A stretch of 8,431 nucleotides of DNA from Deltaproteobacteria bacterium (GTDB lineage: Bacteria > Desulfobacterota > JAFDIG01), in NCBI GenBank assembly GCA_019308145.1, contig JAFDIG010000081.1, positions 1 through 8,431 on the forward strand, given 5' to 3'. Made by a program: the position numbers and the translations under genes. This document shows positions 4,552 through 8,431 of this stretch, piece by piece. The notes beneath the pieces are model-generated. The model saw only the letters and a list, made by a program, of their open reading frames with translations, had not been told where the DNA came from and did no database searches. Numbering within the stretch: position 1 is the first letter of the stretch; each line of letters starts with the position of its first letter.

Positions 4552-7069
4552 ATTAAAAAAGGGAGACAAGAAGGTTTCCATATCCAGAATTCCGAGGATG
4601 AAGATCGACCACCTGAACCGTCAAATCCCTCCTCTTGCCCATACTTCCATGTATCTATGGCACAAATACTGGTCAAGGAAGACATGGAACGTGGTAGGGG
4701 AATATATAAAGACGTATTGTCCGGAGGGTGGTATCGTATTTGACCCTTTTGCAGGTAGCGGCATTACTGCGATGGAAGCCTTAAAAAATGGCAGGAGGGC
4801 CATTGTTTGCGACCTGGTTCCTATTGCAACCGAAATTACACGCCTCACCGTCAAACCTATTAATGAGCTTGATGTCTATGAAGCATTCAAACGTGTGGAG
4901 GAAAAGGTAAAAGATAAAATTGAAAATCTCTATCTGACCAGATGTCGGAAATGCCAAAAGGAGCTTGTCTTTGATTGCGCAATATGGAAAGGAGGCGAGT
5001 GTTTAGAAATCCGGTATCAGTCATGTCCTTACTGCGGGGATAGGCAGGAAAAAAACTGTTCGCTTACCAGGCTTGACAAAGCCCTCCTTGAAAAGATCGA
5101 AAAAAAGAAGATAAAGGAATGGTATCCCACAAATTCCTTCTACTATCCAGATGGCAGACCATTCAAGGAAAAACAACAATATGAATCCGTAAATGAGCTC
5201 TTTACTAAGAGAAACCTTCAGGCCCTTGCGTGGCTGATGGAGGCCATAGAAGAGGAGCCAAAGAGGGACCTGAGGGATTTCTTAAAGATTGGGTTTTCTT
5301 CTATGAGTCATTTGTGCACTAAAATGATGCCTGTAAGGCCAACTCGTCCTTTCAGTTCGGTCTGGAATGAACATAGCTACTGGTCTGCAGATGTGTTCAT
5401 GGAATTGAATGTATGGGATAGGTTCGAAAGTACGATAGCCGGGAGACAGGGCCTTTTAAAGGCAAAGGCTCAGTCGAATAAGATCTTCAAGGATGTTAAG
5501 ATTGCCTCTTCATTTGAGCAAATTCTTTCCGGCAAAGCAGATGTCTATATATACAATGGTTCCTGTCTCGACTTGATGAAAAAGCTACCGGAAGGAGCGG
5601 TTGACTATATATTTACAGACCCACCTTATGATGCCTCAATTCAATTCGGAGAGCTTTCTTATATGTGGGTTTCCTGGCTTAAGATGAATACTGATTATAT
5701 CAAAAAGATTTTAGCAAATGAGATCATCAGGAATGAACGTCAGCACAAGGATTTCAATGCATATTACGCCCTTCTCTCAAACAGCTTCCAAAACATGTTC
5801 AAGGTCTTAAAGCCTGAACATTATCTGACGCTTACCTTTCATAACCCTACCTTCAAAGTTCGTAATGCCACCATAAGGGCCGGTGTCTTTACGGGTTTTG
5901 AATTTCAGAAGATACACCATCAGGAGCTTGCAAGGTCTTCTGCAAAGTCGCTACTTCAGCCTTTTGGTTCTGCCCAGGGGGATTTTTATCTCAGATTTAA
6001 TAGACCGGAAGCCGCTGTCTCGAAGCCCGAGGAGATTGACGAGGTCAGGTTTGAAAACATTGTTGTTGAAACAACTATAGGCCTTCTTGCAGAGAGGGCG
6101 GAGCCCACACCGTATACAATTATTATAAACTACATAGACCCTGTGCTTGCAAAACATGGCTTTTTCGGGAGTCTGAAGACTGGACTTGATATAAATACGG
6201 TGCTCAAAAAGCACCTTGATAAAGAGTTTGTGCTCCTTCCTGCAAAACTTGGCGGGGCAGAGGGTAAACTCTGGTGGTTTAAGGATACCTCTATTGTGCC
6301 AAGGCTTAACGAGATACCATTGACAGAAAGAGTAGAGCAAACTGTTTACAGAAAACTTTATCAAAGGGGGAGGGTAACATTTACTGAGGTTTGGGATGCG
6401 GTCAGCACTGAGTTTCCCAATTCCCTTACATCGGACAGCACAAGCATCAAGGATGCCCTTAATATCTTTGCAAGGAAAGTCTCAGGAGGTTATTGGCTTT
6501 TAAAACCCGAAATCCAGCAGCGTGTCAATCAGCACAGTGAAATCCTTGCAATCCTTGCCCTCATTGGTAAGAAGAAGGGACATAATATCTGGATCGGGAA
6601 AAGGGAACAGCATGAAAGAGACAGTGGGCTCGTCGCAAAAGGCAAAACCCTTAAAGAATATATGACACTTAAACAATTAAAGGTTGATAATGCTTCAAAT
6701 CAGAGTGTGATCGAAAATATAGACCTTATCTGGATAAAGGGTAAAGAGATCAAGGCTATCTTTGAAATAGAATCGACCACCACCATGACCAGCGCCTTAA
6801 TGCGGGGTTCAAATGTAGACGAGAGAGTCGATAAGTTTATGGTCTTACCAGAGGAAAGGGAAGGTCAATTAAGAAATAAACTGACCTCTCCGCTGTTTAA
6901 AGACCATTTTGAAAATGAAAATTGGAAATTGATTTATTTTGATACTCTTAGAAATGCATACACAAAGCAAAAAGCAAAAATTGATATATATAGCTTGATA
7001 AACAAAAAGACAGGAACATCAAAAAAACTGAAGGGCTCAGATATTCAGATTCAGGGAAAGTTATTTTAA
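4538..7069 (+). CDS. Zn-ribbon N6/N4 DNA methylase with nuclease-like C-terminus, 843 aa
   Basis: SAM-binding motif I is V-F-D-P-F-A-G-S-G-I-T (67-77), preceded by a motif-X-like W-x-R-K-x-W-N-V-V (45-53). A zinc ribbon follows with C136, C139, C163 and C166. The catalytic T-D-P-P-Y lies at 360-364, marking amino (N6-adenine or N4-cytosine) methylation. The order X, I, insert, IV resembles alpha-type or COG1743-like methylases. Residues 600-660 look like a winged helix. Near the end, I-D-L-I-W (728-732) and A-I-F-E-I-E-S-T (740-747), then S-A-L-x-R-G-S-N (752-759), resemble a PD-(D/E)XK-type nuclease core in which E-x-E replaces E-x-K. If active, the protein would join modification and cleavage in one chain; if not, the region may only recognise DNA. 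It starts at TTG 4538, overlapping the HhH gene by 14 bases, and no separate endonuclease or specificity gene is adjacent. Its end overlaps the convergent truncated NYN gene by 9 bases. Confidence 0.85.
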   Translation: MKRHRLKKGDKKVSISRIPRMKIDHLNRQIPPLAHTSMYLWHKYWSRKTWNVVGEYIKTYCPEGGIVFDPFAGSGITAMEALKNGRRAIVCDLVPIATEITRLTVKPINELDVYEAFKRVEEKVKDKIENLYLTRCRKCQKELVFDCAIWKGGECLEIRYQSCPYCGDRQEKNCSLTRLDKALLEKIEKKKIKEWYPTNSFYYPDGRPFKEKQQYESVNELFTKRNLQALAWLMEAIEEEPKRDLRDFLKIGFSSMSHLCTKMMPVRPTRPFSSVWNEHSYWSADVFMELNVWDRFESTIAGRQGLLKAKAQSNKIFKDVKIASSFEQILSGKADVYIYNGSCLDLMKKLPEGAVDYIFTDPPYDASIQFGELSYMWVSWLKMNTDYIKKILANEIIRNERQHKDFNAYYALLSNSFQNMFKVLKPEHYLTLTFHNPTFKVRNATIRAGVFTGFEFQKIHHQELARSSAKSLLQPFGSAQGDFYLRFNRPEAAVSKPEEIDEVRFENIVVETTIGLLAERAEPTPYTIIINYIDPVLAKHGFFGSLKTGLDINTVLKKHLDKEFVLLPAKLGGAEGKLWWFKDTSIVPRLNEIPLTERVEQTVYRKLYQRGRVTFTEVWDAVSTEFPNSLTSDSTSIKDALNIFARKVSGGYWLLKPEIQQRVNQHSEILAILALIGKKKGHNIWIGKREQHERDSGLVAKGKTLKEYMTLKQLKVDNASNQSVIENIDLIWIKGKEIKAIFEIESTTTMTSALMRGSNVDERVDKFMVLPEEREGQLRNKLTSPLFKDHFENENWKLIYFDTLRNAYTKQKAKIDIYSLINKKTGTSKKLKGSDIQIQGKLF

Positions 7070-7333
7070 AGACAATGGTTCCATCATAAGATGAAGATAG
7101 TGATTTTCGGGGACATACTTTTTAAGCGCCCTTATATACGTTTTTTGTCTTATGGGTTGGCCGGGGTCAATTTTCCCCGTAACCATCGCTGTGAAATATT
7201 TGATGGAAAGGATTTGATGGGATGAGTCGAGTAAATATTCGAATAATTTTTTAAAATTCAACCATTTATATGGCGTACCTTTTACAGCTCCATAATAAAA
7301 ATTGAACCCGTCAATATAAATGTAAGTTCGCAT
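7061..7333 (-). pseudogene. Truncated NYN-domain (PIN-like, LabA/DUF88 type) protein
   Basis: Ninety residues remain, beginning M-R-T-Y-I-Y-I-D-G-F-N-F-Y-Y-G. The Y-I-D-G-F-N strand with its acidic residue (D8) and the following Y-Y-G-A-V-K-G-T-P-Y-K-W-L are typical of NYN-domain proteins, predicted metal-dependent RNases of PIN-like fold. K-Y-F-T-A (45-49) and the Q-K-T-Y-I-R-A-L stretch (63-70) also fit. Members are usually about 200 aa or more with further acidic residues; here resemblance fades after V-P-E near residue 76 and the frame ends at a stop inside the end of the methylase gene. The C-terminal half is not in the window. The likeliest reading is that arrival of the methylase module cut the gene. 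Nuclease activity is doubtful. The promoter and structured leader upstream are intact. Confidence 0.7.
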
Positions 7334-7357
7334 ACTTGTAAGCTATAAATAAGCAGA

Positions 7358-7399
7358 GGCCACCGAAGTGGCCCCGCGCCCTGGGTCGAAACCTCAGGG
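7358..7399 (-). ncRNA. Two adjacent UUCG-loop hairpins in the 5' leader of the NYN gene
   Basis: Read on the - strand, GGCCAC-UUCG-GUGGCC (7373-7358) is a perfect 6-bp hairpin with the very stable C(UUCG)G loop, extendable by further pairs including a GU. The neighbouring CCCUG-A-GGU-UUCG-ACC-CAGGG (7399-7379) has 8 bp with one bulge and the same loop sequence. Both lie between the candidate promoter and the start codon, about 24 bases before the ATG at 7333, where no clear Shine-Dalgarno is present. They may be a structured leader; as neither has a U tract they are not standard terminators. I do not recognise a named RNA family. Confidence 0.45.
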
Positions 7400-7418
7400 G
7401 AAGTTTATTGTTAAGTCA

Positions 7419-7448
7419 ATTATTAATTACAATTTACCAATATGTCAA
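7419..7448 (-). promoter_or_regulatory. Strong sigma-70-type promoter for the NYN gene
   Basis: On the - strand, TTGACA (7448-7443, perfect -35) is followed after 18 bases by AATAAT (7424-7419, 5 of 6). Transcription would start near 7411 and give a leader of about 78 bases containing the two UUCG hairpins. It points at the truncated NYN gene and has no other gene to serve. Confidence 0.5.
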
Positions 7449-7597
7449 GAAAAAATAACCATGGCATGAACTCTGACTGAGATTTCGCTGTGAATAGGGT
7501 CAGGCAATTTTAATAAAGCATTGAACAAATGCCATGTCTACACTCTTTCTAAAATAGAAGCCGGTTGAGGCTTTTCCCTATTAATGTATTAATATAA

Positions 7598-7662
7598 GGG
7601 GTCAACACTTTACTTCATGCCCTTAGCATAGTAGAGTTAGCATAAAGTAAAGCGTTGACCCC
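7598..7662. repeat. REP-like long imperfect palindrome
   Basis: GGGGTCAAC, CTTTACTT and ATGC on the left (7598-7606, 7608-7615, 7617-7620) pair with GCAT, AAGTAAAG and GTTGACCCC on the right (7640-7643, 7645-7652, 7654-7662): 21 bp with two single mismatches around a 19-base centre. The centre offers an alternative small hairpin, ATGC-ccuua-GCAT, and TTAGCATA occurs twice (7623-7630, 7637-7644). Its form resembles REP elements mobilised by IS200-like (RAYT) transposases, but only one copy is in the window. The gene-less stretch 7400-7839 shows otherwise only the NYN promoter and a weak CATGGCAT/ATGCCATG pair (7460-7467, 7529-7536). Confidence 0.55.
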
Positions 7663-7839
7663 ATTTACTCTTCTCTTAAAGGCATGCTTGATCAGTTTTA
7701 ATGCAGTTCAAGTTAAAGGTTACAAACTGTATTGGAAAGTATTCTGAAGGTGGTCTGGGTATTGACTAATAGCAGCTAGTCGAAAGTTCTAGGTCAGAAG
7801 CCTCGACCCCAAGATATGGGTATTCAGGAGGGAGATTTT

Positions 7840-7956
7840 TCATGCAAACGAGGTCAGTTCATCTTTATGTTTCTTCACCCATCCATCGGCTCCGCATTCT
7901 TTAAAGATTCTGATTGCCTTGTTTAGGTTTTCTTTGGTTTTTGATAGATCGCCTTT
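7840..7956 (-). pseudogene. C-terminal remnant of a TPR-repeat protein
   Basis: Read on the - strand, the frame ends at TGA (7842-7840) and gives K-G-D-L-S-K-T-K-E-N-L-N-K-A-I-R, then I-F-K-E-C-G-A-D-G-W-V-K-K, then E-L-T-S-F-A. This is the characteristic final TPR helix pair and tail of many large TPR signalling proteins, such as those fused to adenylate/guanylate cyclase or ATPase domains. The open frame continues about 40 bases upstream without further resemblance and then meets a stop. There is no start codon with a ribosome binding site, so this is a leftover 3' end of a gene mostly deleted. The parent gene cannot be named more closely. Confidence 0.55.
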
Positions 7957-8011
7957 AGAATGGAAAGAATTGTCGGATAGAGGCCAAAAGAAGGATTATT
8001 TTAACTCTTGG

Positions 8012-8055
8012 AAATGAGCTTTCTGACCGATACGGGATATCTGGACAGCTCATTT
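8012..8055 (-). terminator. Stem-loop at the 3' end of the Lys-rich small gene
   Basis: AAATGAGCT (8012-8020) and AGCTCATTT (8047-8055) are a perfect 9-bp inverted repeat, with an inner GATA/TATC pair (8029-8032, 8038-8041). On the - strand the first arm overlaps the TAA stop of the small gene (8056-8054) and the second ends in TTT. The U tract is too short for a strong intrinsic terminator; it could stabilise the message end. Confidence 0.4.
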
Positions 8056-8158
8056 ATTTATTTTTATCTTTTTTTTGCTTCCGCTTATCCTTTAGTGTTT
8101 GCTTGCCTTTTTTCTGTTCTTCGCGTTTGCCTTTATCTTTTTTTCCCTTGTCGCCCAC
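8054..8158 (-). CDS. Lys-rich small protein, 34 aa, GTG start
   Basis: The frame opens with GTG at 8158 and reads M-G-D-K-G-K-K-D-K-G-K-R-E-E-Q-K-K, ending after K-D-K-N-K. Of 34 residues 15 are Lys and 2 Arg; there is no hydrophobic core, so it is probably disordered. AAGGAGA lies 4 bases upstream of the GTG, and an in-frame TAG directly precedes it, so the start is fixed. The opening M-G-D-K and alternating Lys/Asp/Gln pattern match small hypothetical proteins I recall from many proteobacterial and related genomes. Function is unknown; a basic, disordered protein could bind nucleic acid or ribosomes, but that is speculation. The opposite strand shows long hydrophobic Phe/Leu-rich frames here, which are mirror images of these Lys codons. 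Confidence 0.65.
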   Translation of the reverse strand: MGDKGKKDKGKREEQKKGKQTLKDKRKQKKDKNK

Positions 8159-8365
8159 CTAATCTCCTTTTCCTTTCAAAAAACTTTTTATCCAATAATT
8201 ACCCATAGTTCATCATATGGCCCCAAGACCCCATATGTTCGTTGTATGGTCCTTGCCAACAAAGTTTTTTCCCCTTCTATGATTCTCCCAAGGATGACCA
8301 AAGTTGCGATTCCCAGCAGAATATGACAGAGGTGAAACGAGTAAAGCAACCGTCCCTTTTTATTG

Positions 8366-8395
8366 AAAAAGGTAACCCACATATGAGTTACCTTT
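8366..8395 (-). terminator. Probable terminator of a gene entering from the right edge
   Basis: On the - strand AAAGGTAAC (8395-8387) pairs with GTTACCTTT (8376-8368), 9 bp with a 10-base loop, and the T run continues to 8366. Ten bases upstream, a - strand frame running in from the window edge ends at TGA (8408-8406) after Leu-Glu-Leu-Leu-Ile-Lys-Lys, a plausible C-terminus of a gene beyond the window, too short to call. The + strand side lacks a T tail, favouring the - direction. The stretch 8159-8365 between this and the small gene contains a CATATGG/CCATATG inverted repeat (8214-8220, 8231-8237) and no convincing gene. Confidence 0.5.
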
Positions 8396-8431
8396 AACAG
8401 CCAACTCATTTTTTGATAAGAAGTTCAAGCC

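Noticed and set aside
5951..6364. A 137-aa - strand ORF inside the methylase
   Set aside because: Antisense to a well-supported coding region, with no ribosome binding site or recognisable family.
7460..7536. CATGGCAT / ATGCCATG inverted pair
   Set aside because: Only 8 bp over a 60-base gap in AT-rich DNA, with no inner structure or gene to serve.
8214..8237. CATATGG / CCATATG inverted repeat
   Set aside because: Short, no adjoining promoter or T tract; could be chance.
8008..8326. Phe/Leu-rich hydrophobic + strand ORFs resembling membrane proteins
   Set aside because: They are the mirror image of the Lys codons of the small basic gene on the - strand.
8188..8409. A 73-aa - strand ORF with one hydrophobic stretch
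   Set aside because: No Shine-Dalgarno before its ATG, it starts across a probable terminator, and no family resemblance.
1..8431. CRISPR arrays, tRNA or rRNA genes
   Set aside because: No regularly spaced repeats and no tRNA arm or rRNA-like stretches seen on either strand.

Overview
The window looks like accessory DNA from a Gram-negative-type environmental bacterium. A Desulfobacterota or Nitrospirota-like host is my guess, from the style of the small Lys-rich protein, the TPR tail and the DNA methylase; nothing here fixes the taxonomy. Base composition changes sharply from gene to gene: the 2.6 kb TIR gene is very AT-rich and Lys/Ile/Asn-rich, while its neighbours are closer to balanced. 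This suggests parts of different origin.

Left part (1-4040, + strand). This reads as a run of integron gene cassettes without a visible integrase. A 204-aa protein of unknown function (333-947) is followed 3 bases later by an attC-like imperfect palindrome (951-1011). Next comes an 876-aa TIR-STAND NTPase, a likely anti-phage immune protein (1060-3690), then a second attC-like palindrome (3721-3790). A 45-aa ORF resembling the extreme N-terminus of Type III-like DNA methyltransferases follows (3827-3964), with a weak third attC-like site (3986-4038). The best support is that the left edge of the TIR cassette (GTTATGTGT, 1005-1013) is the exact reverse complement of ACACATAAC (3719-3727) at the start of its own attC, as expected if the excised circle regenerates matched R boxes.

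Middle part (4040-7069, + strand). A two-gene operon with a regulatory-looking leader. The leader has a candidate promoter with an inverted repeat in its spacer, a strong Shine-Dalgarno in front of a two-codon ORF, a strong intrinsic terminator, and two mutually exclusive hairpins at the ribosome binding site of the first gene. The genes are a 98-aa RadC-type helix-hairpin-helix domain with no JAB/MPN domain, and an overlapping 843-aa Zn-ribbon N6/N4 DNA methylase whose C-terminus looks nuclease-like. Together they may be a compact modification or restriction-modification unit.

Right part (7061-8431, mostly - strand). This is eroded background DNA: a NYN-domain gene cut off where it meets the methylase tail, with a good promoter and a 5' leader holding two UUCG-loop hairpins; a REP-like 65-base inverted repeat; the C-terminal tail of a TPR protein; a 34-aa Lys-rich small protein with a strong ribosome binding site; and a terminator at the right edge. 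I see no tRNA, rRNA, CRISPR array or intact transposase.
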